From Candidatus Endomicrobium embiratermitis (GTDB lineage Bacteria; Elusimicrobiota; Endomicrobiia; Endomicrobiales; Endomicrobiaceae): a DNA stretch of 64,000 nt. Below, in pieces: positions 22,154 to 32,343 of the stretch. Within the stretch, counting starts at the first letter, position 1. The number at the start of each line of letters is the position of its first letter. The stretch covers positions 1 to 64,000 of the forward strand of contig WQYI01000005.1 of NCBI GenBank assembly GCA_009781315.1, in the 5' to 3' direction. The position numbers and the translations under genes were made by a program. Below the pieces are notes generated by a model that worked only from the letters and a program-made list of their open reading frames with translations, was not told where the DNA came from and ran no database searches.

Positions 22154-23565
22154 CAATAAAAGTTTACAACACTCTTACGAATAAAAAAGAAGATTTTATA
22201 CCGCAAAAACAAAATGAAGTTTCAATGTATGTTTGCGGCGTTACACCTTATGACGAAGTGCATTTGGGGCACGCGCGCGCTTATGTCACTTTTGACATAA
22301 TAAAAAGACATCTGTTAAACAGAGGTTTTGCCGTTAAGCATATACAAAATTTTACAGATATTGACGATAAAATTATAGACCGCGCCTCCAAAGAAAAAGT
22401 TACTCCCGTTGAAATCGCAGAAAAATATATAAAAAACTATTTCGAACAAACCGAAAAACTTAATATTTTAAAAGCAACCGATTATCCGCGCGTTACGGAT
22501 ACAGACATGATGCAGGAAATAGTCCGTTTCATACAAACTCTTATGGATAAAGGTTTTGCTTACAAAGTTGGCGGCGACGTTTACTTCTCAGTTGAAAAGT
22601 TTAAAGATTACGGAAAACTTTCAAAAAGAAATTTGGAAGATTTAAAAGCCGGCGCAGGCGCTTCTGCCGGCGCTTTTAGCGAAGTTAAAAAAGACGCGCA
22701 TGATTTTGCTTTGTGGAAAGGCGGTTACTTTTCAGACAAACCGGATAATATAAAGACATGGCCAAGCCCATGGGGCGCAGGAAGACCGGGCTGGCATATA
22801 GAATGTTCAGTTATGTCATCAAAACTGCTAGGCGATACTATAGACATACACGGCGGCGGGCAGGATTTGATTTTTCCTCACCATGAAAATGAAATAGCCC
22901 AAAGCGAAGCCGCGACCGGAAAACAATTCGTAAAATACTGGATTCATAACGGATTTGTGACCATAAACAAAGAGAAAATGTCAAAATCTCTCAACAATTT
23001 TTTCACTTTGAGAGAGATTTTTGAAAAATACGACCCGAGAGTCGTGCGCTACTATCTTTTAACGCAGCATTATAAAAGCCCGCTGGATTTTTCGGATGAA
23101 GGGTTAAATGCGGCAAAAAACGCTTTGCAAGGTCTTGATGACGCTTACTTAAGGCTTTCCGCGGCTGTAAAAGAAAATGCAGGCGAAGTTACAAATACGG
23201 ATTTAAAAAAACTTAAAGAAAATTTTCTTGAAGCGCTGGATGATGATTTTAACTCGGAAAAAGCTCTGGCGCGCCTGCATGAAGTTAAAAGTCTTATATT
23301 AAACGAACTTTTTAAATCAGACAGCCAAAGGCTGTCGCAGCTAAAAAAATTGTTTGAAGAGTCGGTCCGGGATTCGCTTGGAATAACTCTTCCGGAAGCA
23401 AATTGCGTAAATGAAGATTTGCAAAATCTGCTTGAGCAAAGAAATGCCGCAAGGATAGCGAAAAACTGGCAGGAAGCCGACAAATTAAGAAACCTTTTAG
23501 ATGAAAAAGGCTATAAAATAGTCGATAATAAAGACGGCAGCTCGGTGCTTGTGAAAAAAATATAA
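22150..23565 (+). CDS. cysS: Cysteinyl-tRNA synthetase
   Basis: 471 residues, class I synthetase. The HIGH motif appears as HLGHARAY and the KMSKS loop as KMSKSLNNF. Zinc ligands are in [20 protein letters not shown] and [12 protein letters not shown]. The C-terminal domain ends [11 protein letters not shown]. It attaches Cys to tRNA-Cys. It is fourth in the PIN/TRAM-ispD-ispF-cysS-rlmB block and starts in a 4-base overlap. A heptamer-arm hairpin begins within five bases of its stop codon. Confidence 0.97.
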   Translation: MTIKVYNTLTNKKEDFIPQKQNEVSMYVCGVTPYDEVHLGHARAYVTFDIIKRHLLNRGFAVKHIQNFTDIDDKIIDRASKEKVTPVEIAEKYIKNYFEQTEKLNILKATDYPRVTDTDMMQEIVRFIQTLMDKGFAYKVGGDVYFSVEKFKDYGKLSKRNLEDLKAGAGASAGAFSEVKKDAHDFALWKGGYFSDKPDNIKTWPSPWGAGRPGWHIECSVMSSKLLGDTIDIHGGGQDLIFPHHENEIAQSEAATGKQFVKYWIHNGFVTINKEKMSKSLNNFFTLREIFEKYDPRVVRYYLLTQHYKSPLDFSDEGLNAAKNALQGLDDAYLRLSAAVKENAGEVTNTDLKKLKENFLEALDDDFNSEKALARLHEVKSLILNELFKSDSQRLSQLKKLFEESVRDSLGITLPEANCVNEDLQNLLEQRNAARIAKNWQEADKLRNLLDEKGYKIVDNKDGSSVLVKKI

Positions 23566-23567
23566 AT

Positions 23568-23655
23568 TCAGAAGATGAGAAGTTGAGCAAAGGCAACGGC
23601 TTTTGCAGTTAAAGTCTTTGCCTAACTTCTCAACTGCTCGGCTCTCTCAGCTTCC
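23568..23655. repeat. Heptamer-arm hairpin element between cysS and rlmB
   Basis: The left arm has AGAAGATGAGAAGTTGAG. The right arm has CTAACTTCTCAACTGCTC and CTCTCAGCTTC. Units of the GAGAAGTT type recur at 39881-39964 and 47061-47156. The centre holds GCAACGGC and CTTTGCC. It ends where the ribosome site of the next gene begins. Confidence 0.75.
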
Positions 23656-23665
23656 AAGGGATGTT

Positions 23666-24430
23666 ATGTCATACGACAAATTCCGAAAAAAACCAAACAA
23701 TGAACCTTTAGACAACATTATCTACGGCAGAAATCCTGTTTTAGAATTGCTTAAAGCCGGAAAAAGAACCGTAAATAAAATAATGATAGCGCAAACCGCA
23801 AGAGGCAGCGCGATTTCGGAAATTATAAATCTTGCAAAAAATAAAGGTATCGCTATACATAATGTTCCGCCGGAAAAACTGGACAAATATTCCGAAAACT
23901 CACAAGGCATAGCCGCAGAAGTTTCTCCCATGCAATATTTAGAGTCTGAAGAATTGATTGCCTTGTCAAAAAAAGCGGCAAAACCCCTGCTTGTTATTTT
24001 GGACGGCATTGAAGATCCGCACAATTTAGGCGCTATTATAAGAAACTGCGTGGCATTCGGCGCGGACGGAGTGATAATACCAAAATGGCGCGCTGCCGGA
24101 GTAACAGAAACGGTTTCAAAATCCTCAGCCGGCGCAATAGAACATATAGCAATAGCAAGAGTCACAAATATAAACCAAACAATAGAATTATTAAAAAAAC
24201 AGGGTTTCTGGATTGCGGGCGCCGAAAACGGCGGGGAACTTCTTGAGAACGCAAAACTCCCGTTTCCTCTGGCAGTCATAATAGGAAGCGAAGGATTCGG
24301 TCTTCATAGCCTTACAAAGAAAAACTGCGACTTTTTAATATCAATACCTCAAAAAAATATCATATCCTCTTTAAACGCTTCGTGCGCCTCGGCGGTTATT
24401 TTATACGAAATATCAAAGAAAAGACTCTAA
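23666..24430 (+). CDS. rlmB: SpoU-family 23S rRNA 2'-O-methyltransferase
   Basis: 254 residues from the chosen start. An N-terminal substrate-binding domain with YGRNPVLELL precedes the SPOUT catalytic fold. SAM and RNA motifs are DPHNLGAIIRNC, IIGSEGFGL and ISSLNASCASAVILYE. The family methylates ribose at a conserved 23S rRNA guanosine. The ATG at 23666 is preferred because an AAGGGA site precedes it; an upstream in-frame ATG at 23603 lies inside the repeat element and would add repeat-coded residues. It is the last gene of the conserved block. Confidence 0.9.
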   Translation: MSYDKFRKKPNNEPLDNIIYGRNPVLELLKAGKRTVNKIMIAQTARGSAISEIINLAKNKGIAIHNVPPEKLDKYSENSQGIAAEVSPMQYLESEELIALSKKAAKPLLVILDGIEDPHNLGAIIRNCVAFGADGVIIPKWRAAGVTETVSKSSAGAIEHIAIARVTNINQTIELLKKQGFWIAGAENGGELLENAKLPFPLAVIIGSEGFGLHSLTKKNCDFLISIPQKNIISSLNASCASAVILYEISKKRL

Positions 24431-24431
24431 A

Positions 24432-24541
24432 CAACAATTAACAAATTACAAATAACAATTAACGACAAAAACTAAAAATCCGTTTTGGCTTTGCCAAAAC
24501 ACAAAAATTGTTAATTATTAATTGTTATTTGTTAATTGCTA
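24432..24541. repeat. Heptamer-arm hairpin element between rlmB and the aas-like gene
   Basis: The left arm uses ACAATTA, ACAAATT and ACAAATA units. The right arm uses TTGTTAA, TTATTAA and TTGTTATTTG. The centre contains TTTTGGCTTTGCCAAAA, a perfect hairpin. The right arm runs into the converging aas-like gene and supplies its last codons and stop (AAT TAA at 24537-24532). Confidence 0.8.
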
Positions 24542-26925
24542 CTTAAGCTTAATGCCATTTGTTTGATTTTTTTCAGGTCTATTTTTCCGTTGCCCATCAT
24601 AGGAAATTCTTCGACTTTGTAGTAATTTTCTTTTTTGGGTATCCATAAATTAGGAAGATTGCACTCATCTTTTAACTTATCGGTAATCAAAGAAATGTCT
24701 CTGTCGCCTTTATACAGAACAACAAGTCTTTCGCCTTTTTTGTCGTCCGGTACCGCGGTAACAACGGCAAAATGGTCTTCTTCGCCCAAAACATTATGTA
24801 TCTCTTCTTCAATTCTTATCTGAGGCACCATTTCCCCGCCGATTTTACTGAATCTGCTGAGTCTGTCCGTTATTGCTATAAATCCGTCTTCGTCTATAAT
24901 CGCAATGTCGCCGGTTACATACCATCCGTCTTTTATAACTTCGTCGGTTTTTTGCGGATTATTTAAATAACCCTTCATAACATTTGGGCCTTTGATCATA
25001 AGCATACCTTCCTGGCCGAAAGGCAAGAGTTCGTAAGTTTCCGGATTGACGATTTTTGCGGCAACTCCGGGTATCGGATGTCCGACTGTTCCGGCTTTAT
25101 TTCCAACCTGAACTTTTTTTGTTTTTGGATCGATAAAACACTCGGTTCCGAACGAAACTATAGGCGAAAGTTCGGTTGCGCCGTAACCTTCAAATATAGT
25201 TTTTTGAAATTTTTCGCGAAACGCGGCAGACACTACCTGCTTTAATTTTTCAGCGCCCGCAATAATAATCCTTAAAGATTCGAATTGTTCTTTAGAGCAT
25301 TTTCTGGTATATGAATTTAAAAATGTCGGCGTGCCTACCAAAAGCGTGCATTTGAATTTTTCAACCAGTTCGCCGATTTTTTGCGCTTCCGTAGGAGTTG
25401 TGTGCAAAGCCGCGCCTATTCCGTAATAGGCGCAAAGCCAAACCGTTACGGTATATCCGAAAGAATGAAACAAAGGAAGCATTCCGGCTAAGACATCGTT
25501 GTCTTTAAGCCCTATAATCTGGGACGAAGCTTCTATATTTGAAACAATGTTTTGGTGCGTGAGCATTATGCCTTTAGGCTCGCCGGTAGTTCCGCTTGAA
25601 AAAATAACCGTCGCTAAATCGTAAATATTTTTAGTATCGCCTTTGACATATTTTTTTATAAGAAATTTCGCGGGAAGCATTAAAGCCGTTATAAGAATTT
25701 TTAATTTCTCGGATGTGGTCACTTTTTCGTTTATGTCTTCCGCGAAATCCGCCCTGGCGTCAAAATGATGTAAATTGATTTTTTCGGTAAAAGCGCGCGA
25801 AGTAATTATTTGTTTAATCTCGCATTGGCTTACGCACGATTCCAGAGTCTCGACTGAAGACGTAAAATTAAGATTGACCGGAATTTTCCCCGCAAAAGCC
25901 GCCGCAATATTGATTATGGCTCCGGCTATGGTAGTAGGCAGCAAAACGCCTATCATCTCGCCTTCTTTGTCCGTTTTTCCCATTCTGCGCGACAAAGCAA
26001 CCGCGGCCACAAAAACTTTTAAATAACTCAAGCGTTTACCGCTTAAATCTCCGAAACAAAATCTAAACGGATGTTTTCTCATTTCATATATAAAACCTAT
26101 ATGAAGCTTTCTCTGGCTGTCCCCTCTTAATTTAAAGGCTTCGGCCGATAATTCCTGGACCGCAAGACGAACCTTGTAAACCTGAGAAGACGACGGCATC
26201 GGTTTTCCCACGCTTACGGTAACAGGATAGGGAATGACTTTTGGAAGCTTCCATCTGAGTTTTCCGCCTTCAAAAGAGAAAGCCGATCCCCACATTCTGT
26301 CCAAATGCAAAGGGATAATCGGCGCGTCAAGATTATTCCTCATTATAAAAGAAAGCCCTCTTTTAAAAGGAAGCATATTGCCCGTATGCGTCAACTCGTC
26401 TTCCGCAAATATGCAGACGAGCTCTCCGTTTTTTATGGATTTGCGGGCTTCTTCCAAAGCCCTGCCGATAACTTTAGGACTATCGTTTGAATCTATAGGA
26501 ATACTGTTTTGGGGAGTTAAAAAAGGCTTAAGAAAAGGGTGTTCTTTAAATTCTCTTCCCACAAAAAACTTTACGGGGCGTTTAATTGCGGAAAATATCA
26601 CGACGTGATCAATATAAGAAACGGAATTTGACACCAAAAGCGCGCCGCCGGTTAAAGGAATGTTTTCATGACCTACGGTTTTTATCTTATAAATGGTATG
26701 ATTGAGAACCCAAATGCCCGCGTACAGTATTTGTATGGGCTTGTATATTATCATCAAAAGGAAAGATACAAGCAGTCCAAGCAGAATAACGGTAAGAGTA
26801 GTACCGAATATTACGGGAATAAATTCAAGAATAGTAATAGTTATAAGTACTACAAAAACGGCAAATATTAATACTATAACTCTTGGAAACACTAAAGTTA
26901 CGATCAGTCTTTTTATTTTATCCAT
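24532..26925 (-). CDS. PlsC-like / acyl-ACP synthetase fusion with a degenerate PlsC motif
   Basis: 797 residues. Two to three N-terminal membrane segments (about 8-68) precede a PlsC-type acyltransferase domain (about 80-270), followed by an AMP-forming acyl-CoA/acyl-ACP synthetase (about 300-790). The layout matches Aas, which re-acylates lysophospholipids. The synthetase looks complete: FSSGTTGEPKG, YGATELSP, WYVTGDIAIIDEDGF and NGKIDLKK with the catalytic Lys. In the acyltransferase the NHx4D motif reads NSVSYID, with Ser at residue 101 in place of the catalytic His, and the second block reads FAED instead of FPEG. The first domain may be inactive or use other chemistry. The C terminus is formed by a repeat element. 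Confidence 0.88.
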   Translation of the reverse strand: MDKIKRLIVTLVFPRVIVLIFAVFVVLITITILEFIPVIFGTTLTVILLGLLVSFLLMIIYKPIQILYAGIWVLNHTIYKIKTVGHENIPLTGGALLVSNSVSYIDHVVIFSAIKRPVKFFVGREFKEHPFLKPFLTPQNSIPIDSNDSPKVIGRALEEARKSIKNGELVCIFAEDELTHTGNMLPFKRGLSFIMRNNLDAPIIPLHLDRMWGSAFSFEGGKLRWKLPKVIPYPVTVSVGKPMPSSSQVYKVRLAVQELSAEAFKLRGDSQRKLHIGFIYEMRKHPFRFCFGDLSGKRLSYLKVFVAAVALSRRMGKTDKEGEMIGVLLPTTIAGAIINIAAAFAGKIPVNLNFTSSVETLESCVSQCEIKQIITSRAFTEKINLHHFDARADFAEDINEKVTTSEKLKILITALMLPAKFLIKKYVKGDTKNIYDLATVIFSSGTTGEPKGIMLTHQNIVSNIEASSQIIGLKDNDVLAGMLPLFHSFGYTVTVWLCAYYGIGAALHTTPTEAQKIGELVEKFKCTLLVGTPTFLNSYTRKCSKEQFESLRIIIAGAEKLKQVVSAAFREKFQKTIFEGYGATELSPIVSFGTECFIDPKTKKVQVGNKAGTVGHPIPGVAAKIVNPETYELLPFGQEGMLMIKGPNVMKGYLNNPQKTDEVIKDGWYVTGDIAIIDEDGFIAITDRLSRFSKIGGEMVPQIRIEEEIHNVLGEEDHFAVVTAVPDDKKGERLVVLYKGDRDISLITDKLKDECNLPNLWIPKKENYYKVEEFPMMGNGKIDLKKIKQMALSLSSN

Positions 26926-26983
26926 TAGTATAATTATACAATTTTTTTTAAGCTATTGTTAAGATATTGTTAAGTTAAGATAT

Positions 26984-27011
26984 TTGAATTTTTTTTAAAA
27001 ATATGTATAAT
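26984..27011 (+). promoter_or_regulatory. Predicted sigma70 promoter of tRNA-Asn
   Basis: TTGAAT (26984-26989), a 16-bp spacer and a perfect TATAAT (27006-27011). The tRNA begins 30 bp further on. Confidence 0.6.
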
Positions 27012-27041
27012 TATTACATTTACTATATTAAATAAATTAGT

Positions 27042-27113
27042 TCCGACGTAGCTCAATGGTGGAGCAATCGGCTGTTAACCGATCGGTTATTGGTTCGAGT
27101 CCAATCGTCGGAG
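27042..27113 (+). tRNA. tRNA-Asn (GTT)
   Basis: A 72-nt cloverleaf. Acceptor TCCGACG/CGTCGGA, D stem GCTC/GAGC, anticodon stem ATCGG/CCGAT with loop CTGTTAA (anticodon GTT), T arm TTGG/CCAA, discriminator G as expected for Asn. CCA is not encoded. A C followed by seven Ts lies immediately after and may help termination. Confidence 0.95.
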
Positions 27114-27156
27114 CTTTTTTATTTTGTCTTTTCCTTATACTATGTAGCAAATTTCA

Positions 27157-27186
27157 TTGCGCGAAACCTCTTTTGTATACTATAAT
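27157..27186 (+). promoter_or_regulatory. Predicted promoter of the giant exported-protein gene
   Basis: TTGCGC (27157-27162), an 18-bp spacer and TATAAT (27181-27186). The ATG is at 27225 with GAGAG about eight bases before it. Confidence 0.45.
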
Positions 27187-27224
27187 GATAATATAGGCTT
27201 TGATATACCTATAGAGAGTTCAAA

Positions 27225-30200
27225 ATGCTGAGAAAGTTTTTTACCTTTCTTATTTCTTTTGTTTTGCTTACCTCTTCTCTGCCTGAAGAAGTATTTTCAT
27301 CGCAAATAATTAACTTTGCGCCGTCCGTTCATAATAACGCAAGCATGCCTCTTATCCCTCAGGATATGGGCAATATAATGTATGATTTTTATTTTGGCGG
27401 CGACAACACTATAATAAACATCCAGGACCTGCATGCCGATTATGCAACCCAAAAAAACATAGCCGATATTATCGATTACCTGAATGACAATTATGAAATA
27501 GGCTCCGTATATTTTGAAGGCGCTTACGGCGCGGTTCATATGGACTGGTTAAAAGAAGAAACTGACTCTGCACTGCGCAAAGCTATTTCGCAAAGACTGC
27601 TTAGAGACGGTAAAATCAGCGGCGCGGAATATTTTTTAATCAATAATACAAATTCAGGCATAAAATTTAAAGGTATAGAAGATAAAGCGGTTTATCTTGA
27701 AAATTTTAAAATTTTAGGTCAAATGTTCGACAAAGAAGCGGAAAATACCGAGCTTATTAAATATATACAAACCAATCTTTCAAAATTAATACAAACGGGC
27801 TTTAGCGCTAAAAATAAACGCTTATATAAACTTAAACAAAAATATAAGCTTGATCAAATAAGCGACGAGCGGTATTATTCCGCTTTGGAAAAAGCCGCTA
27901 AAAAAAGCGGTATGCCGTATTTTAACTACAGATATATATCGCAATATAATTCTATTATTAAATCTTTCGGAAAAATAAATACAAAAAATTTAAACAAGGA
28001 ATTAAAAGCCGTATCTGAGGATTTAAAGAACGTTCTCTCTTTCAGAGAATACAAACAAATATCAGATATTGCGCAAAAACACCCTTTGGAATATATAAAA
28101 AGGATAAGTTTTTATTTATCTTCCCGGGGCGAAGCCGATAAATATCCGAATATTAAAAGTTACAATTTGTTTTTAACCGCGAAAGATTCTTTTGATTACC
28201 GCTCTCTTTTAATACAGGAAGATTATTTGTCCCGCGAGTTATTATACGCGAACGCGCTGACAAAAAATGAAGAAGACTTAATATTTACTTACCATTACAC
28301 GGCTAAATTGTTAAATATGCTTACCAACAAGCTTATGTCCGAAGATTACGCGTATATGGCGGACAATTTTGCAAGATACTCCGTGCTGCTTGAAAACTAT
28401 GTTACTGCCGCTTATATAAACGATATTAAAATACAGTTTTCCATAGCGTCCAAATTCTACGAAAACAATCTTTTAAGAAACAATTACTTTATTTCTAACG
28501 CCTTAAACGTCCCCGCAACAGACATAAATCCCTCCGGCATAAGGCAATCTTTAGCTTTTAAGAATTCCTTTAATATAAGCCTTGCCGATATGCTAAAAAC
28601 AACTAAAGACAAGGTTGATATACTTGTTTCCGGCGGTTTCCACTTGCAGGGGATGATGGACTTAATGAACGCAAATTCCGTTAACTATGCCATAGTAATG
28701 CCGGTAACAGCGTCTTTTGACGCAAAGCAGACCGAACATTTGTTTAAAAGAGAATTTTATACTAAACAAGAAATGATGCAAAATACTTATAAGGTATTTG
28801 TAACAGGCGGTATTTTTAATCTTGAGTGGCAGGACCCTTTAAAAGTAATATTTTCAAACTTTCTAAATTTTTCATTGTTGGACGAGCTATGGAAACATGC
28901 GGGCGACAAGAATGATTATATTAACGACACGCTTAACAAATATCTTGATAAGATACTTTCGGACAAAAAAATCAGCCAAACCGCCAAAATCACAAAACTA
29001 TACAGGCAGGACGAGCATACTTTTATCGCGACAGTTCTTATCGACGGCAAAGAAACAAGAGAATTTATAATAAGCGAAAATGAAAACAATACAAATGGCA
29101 ATAACACGGGAAACAGCCGTGTTTCTTCATACTCGGACGCCGGTCCGAAAAAACAGCCTGCGACAAGTTCAATAATCAAAAAAACCTTAAACACTACGCT
29201 TATGTTTTTAACGCTTGGCATAGTCGGCGGCGCAAGCGGAAGTTTTGACGCCTCGGCAAAATCAACTTCGAAAGAAGAAGATCATGCGAATGAAAATGAA
29301 CATTTGAAATATTTGCCGGATTTTACCAAAGACGCAGTAATGCTTATATGGCCCGTAGAATCGACAAAGCTGGTGCTAGAATCAATTACAAACTACAAGT
29401 ATCACTTTGAATACAAACCATTTACGGATTTTATAGAATCGGCAAAAAAATATAAACAAGGTTCCGAAAACGCCGACATTATATTTTTTATCCCGAAGTA
29501 TGTAGATCCTGCTTTCCGGAGTTACTATAAAGATGAACTCGAAAATAAAAATTTTGCCAGCACAACAGAAGGCAGCCTTGACATTATAAAAATAGACGGA
29601 ATGACTTTCGTTTTTTATCCTGACGGAGAGAGAGCCCATAATGAAAACTACTACATTGAAAGCTTGACATCCGTGTATTATTCGGCAAGAGACTCTTTCG
29701 AAAAATATCTTGATAAAACAAATTTGCCGTGGAGATCCGCCGAGATAAAATATTTGTATCACAACAAAGAATTCTCGCAGAAAGATTTAAATATCGAAGA
29801 GTTATTGATAAATGCGAACCCTTCGATAAAAAGAGGTCTGGTTTCATATATTTTTTACGAGCTTACCAGAGTTCTTACGGACATTTATAACAGAGATAAC
29901 GTTTTGACGGATTTATTTAAAAAGCCTCTTTGGATGACGTATATGAAAGGAAATTGGGTTATAGTTTACAAGGAACAAAATTACGATATCGGTTTTTTGA
30001 AAGATTATTTTAAAGTCATAAGAAGGCACGGATTTGAAGCGGTTTTGATATGCCCTACAAGAGATAAAAGTTTACTATCGCAAGAAAACAATACTCTTCT
30101 TAAAGTCTGCTACGCGGCGGGAAAAAAAGTAGGGATATACAAACAGCAGGTTGACGGTAATCATGCAATTTATTTTATAGACGTATTCGAATTTCCCGAA

Positions 30201-32312
30201 GGGTTCGATGCCTTATGGCAGCCTGAAGTATTAAAAGAAATAAAATCTTTGCTTACAAAATATTCAAACAGCATTATAGAGTTTAAAGGTACTCCCGCCT
30301 TATCAAACACTGTGGTTAATGATATATTCGGAGATTCGTTTAAACCCGTAGTAATGATGCCCGCGGACTCCTCGCAGGAAGAAATAGAGTTAGCCGGCGA
30401 AAAGGGCTTTCCGTCTATTTTGCAACAAAGATCTATCGCAGACAGGGCGGGCAATCAAGAACTCAAATATCCTCATGTGGCGGATGCTACTTTGCACGTG
30501 GCAAACGTTATAAGAGTAGTAAAAGCGTTAAAACGGAAATCCTTTTTGGGGAAATATAACGATCAAAAAGCCTCTATCGTGGGTGTTAAAATAGCTTCGG
30601 ACGAACACATATTTAATAGCCCCAAAGAAGAGGCGGAATTTTTATACATAACAAGGGATATCGGAATAGATTTTGTCACCGTAGTTATAAGGGACAATGA
30701 TTTAGGCTTGAAAGTGCTGGGCAGAGATACCACCGTAAAAGAAAATTTAAAGAAATTAGCCGAAGCATTGCATAAAATAGACAAAAAAATGCTTGTTGAG
30801 TATACTTTTACCCGCATAGACGACCATTTTGACGCTTTCTTGAAAAAATTTGCGGAAAATCAAAATGATGTGGGCTATGACGGCATAAAATTTGATCTCT
30901 TTGACTGCAACGAAGACAATATTGACAAATTTTTGACAAAGATGTGGCGTTATTTCTCCGATTATTATTATCTTCAAAAGCCTGACATGTCGGTTTATGT
31001 GTCGGAAAAAATATGGAATAAATACTGCTACAAATTTTTAGAGTACGGCATGACAAGAATTTTATCCAGCAAAGAAGAGCTTATGGATAACGATTATAAA
31101 TTAAACAGTTATAACGCGCATTATGAAATATCAGTGTATAAAAATCAGCATGAATATGAAAGAAAAATTCAGTATATGATTAAGTTTATAGATGACATTT
31201 ATTACAAAGCTAAAAATCCCGACGGCACTTTAAATTACGGCGAAATTACGGATAGAACCATAAGAAGTTTAATAGAAAAATTTGAAAACTCAGATCAATC
31301 GCCGGAAACGTTAAAAGCTATTTTAATCAAATATATGGATACAACCCTTTTGGAAAGCCGCTTATTAAATATACTAAATAAAGTTCTCAACTCCAGGGAA
31401 ATAACTAAAGTTACTTTTCCGGTAAACCTTATTTACGCCCAGCCTCTTAGAGACCCGGAAAGAGGCGGCCTTGGCTACAATATGAACGTTATCAACTCCA
31501 TGGTCAGCTTTATGAGGTTTATGAAAGAAACTAAAGGCATTATAGAGCGCAAATATTTTGCCTATAAGTTCGCCAGAGAACAGAAAATCATACTCGATGA
31601 TGACGAAGAAGAAGAAATAGCCCTAATCCTTAGATCGTCCGATTTCGGCGCGGCTGCGGAATATATAATGATACGACACCCTTATTTCTTTGACTTTATG
31701 GTAGAATCTAAAAAAACCCTGCCTTCCATATCAAGATCGTTCCTTCTGGGGTTATATACGGAAAACGTTAAAAGAAAATATCTGGAAGGAGCGTACGGAA
31801 ATAAAATTTATAAGCTTACAGAAAGAAACAATTACGACAAATCTTTAGAATTAAGGCAAGATTTGTTCGACAGGTTTATGGCTTGCATGATATTGTATAA
31901 AGATAAAATACCGCATCTGGTAAGCGGCAAAGACGCAATAAACGGAAGCGGACTCCTGTTTGACATAAATCAGAGCGATTTGGAACTGCTGCCGAATGAT
32001 GAAAATAAAATTGAGGTTGAAGCCGTTAATAAGTTAATACAAGACGCTAAAAAATACGGCAGGTTAAGGTTTTTTTCTTCGGATTTTTTATTCGATTTTT
32101 TTGATAAATATTTTTCTCAGTTCGACGGACACATAGAAAAAGACTTATACACTATAAGAGTAGGAATGATGCTTATCCTGGCAGCGTCAGACCTTGAATT
32201 TATCAAGCCCGTCGTTGCGGATACAAGCAAAAAAGATAATGATGTCGATAGAATAAGCAATGCCGCCCAGTTGGATATTCTAAAAATAACCTCAATCCTT
32301 TCAAAAGCTTAA
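27225..32312 (+). CDS. Giant exported protein of unknown function (1695 aa), two-part layout
   Basis: Starts with a signal peptide (hydrophobic core 5-18, likely cut near residue 25). Residues ~55-540 look like one alpha/beta domain with INIQDLHADYATQKNI (64-79), VYFEGAYG (95-102) and LVSGGFHLQGM (467-477). Paired His motifs of this kind recall the TraB/ChaN/erythromycin-esterase-like group, but that is only a resemblance. A low-complexity Asn/Gly/Ser linker (about 618-648) leads to a second hydrophobic segment with an ASA ending (about 650-678), resembling an internal signal peptide. The remaining ~1000 residues alternate strands and helices, including GVKIASDEH and GYDGIKFDLFDC, possibly a TIM-like barrel, then a helical C-terminal part. 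No enzyme family is assigned. It is a single-gene unit with its own promoter. Confidence 0.85.
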   Translation: MLRKFFTFLISFVLLTSSLPEEVFSSQIINFAPSVHNNASMPLIPQDMGNIMYDFYFGGDNTIINIQDLHADYATQKNIADIIDYLNDNYEIGSVYFEGAYGAVHMDWLKEETDSALRKAISQRLLRDGKISGAEYFLINNTNSGIKFKGIEDKAVYLENFKILGQMFDKEAENTELIKYIQTNLSKLIQTGFSAKNKRLYKLKQKYKLDQISDERYYSALEKAAKKSGMPYFNYRYISQYNSIIKSFGKINTKNLNKELKAVSEDLKNVLSFREYKQISDIAQKHPLEYIKRISFYLSSRGEADKYPNIKSYNLFLTAKDSFDYRSLLIQEDYLSRELLYANALTKNEEDLIFTYHYTAKLLNMLTNKLMSEDYAYMADNFARYSVLLENYVTAAYINDIKIQFSIASKFYENNLLRNNYFISNALNVPATDINPSGIRQSLAFKNSFNISLADMLKTTKDKVDILVSGGFHLQGMMDLMNANSVNYAIVMPVTASFDAKQTEHLFKREFYTKQEMMQNTYKVFVTGGIFNLEWQDPLKVIFSNFLNFSLLDELWKHAGDKNDYINDTLNKYLDKILSDKKISQTAKITKLYRQDEHTFIATVLIDGKETREFIISENENNTNGNNTGNSRVSSYSDAGPKKQPATSSIIKKTLNTTLMFLTLGIVGGASGSFDASAKSTSKEEDHANENEHLKYLPDFTKDAVMLIWPVESTKLVLESITNYKYHFEYKPFTDFIESAKKYKQGSENADIIFFIPKYVDPAFRSYYKDELENKNFASTTEGSLDIIKIDGMTFVFYPDGERAHNENYYIESLTSVYYSARDSFEKYLDKTNLPWRSAEIKYLYHNKEFSQKDLNIEELLINANPSIKRGLVSYIFYELTRVLTDIYNRDNVLTDLFKKPLWMTYMKGNWVIVYKEQNYDIGFLKDYFKVIRRHGFEAVLICPTRDKSLLSQENNTLLKVCYAAGKKVGIYKQQVDGNHAIYFIDVFEFPEGFDALWQPEVLKEIKSLLTKYSNSIIEFKGTPALSNTVVNDIFGDSFKPVVMMPADSSQEEIELAGEKGFPSILQQRSIADRAGNQELKYPHVADATLHVANVIRVVKALKRKSFLGKYNDQKASIVGVKIASDEHIFNSPKEEAEFLYITRDIGIDFVTVVIRDNDLGLKVLGRDTTVKENLKKLAEALHKIDKKMLVEYTFTRIDDHFDAFLKKFAENQNDVGYDGIKFDLFDCNEDNIDKFLTKMWRYFSDYYYLQKPDMSVYVSEKIWNKYCYKFLEYGMTRILSSKEELMDNDYKLNSYNAHYEISVYKNQHEYERKIQYMIKFIDDIYYKAKNPDGTLNYGEITDRTIRSLIEKFENSDQSPETLKAILIKYMDTTLLESRLLNILNKVLNSREITKVTFPVNLIYAQPLRDPERGGLGYNMNVINSMVSFMRFMKETKGIIERKYFAYKFAREQKIILDDDEEEEIALILRSSDFGAAAEYIMIRHPYFFDFMVESKKTLPSISRSFLLGLYTENVKRKYLEGAYGNKIYKLTERNNYDKSLELRQDLFDRFMACMILYKDKIPHLVSGKDAINGSGLLFDINQSDLELLPNDENKIEVEAVNKLIQDAKKYGRLRFFSSDFLFDFFDKYFSQFDGHIEKDLYTIRVGMMLILAASDLEFIKPVVADTSKKDNDVDRISNAAQLDILKITSILSKA

Positions 32313-32343
32313 AGACCTTTAAAATATTTCAAACATTTTGGAA

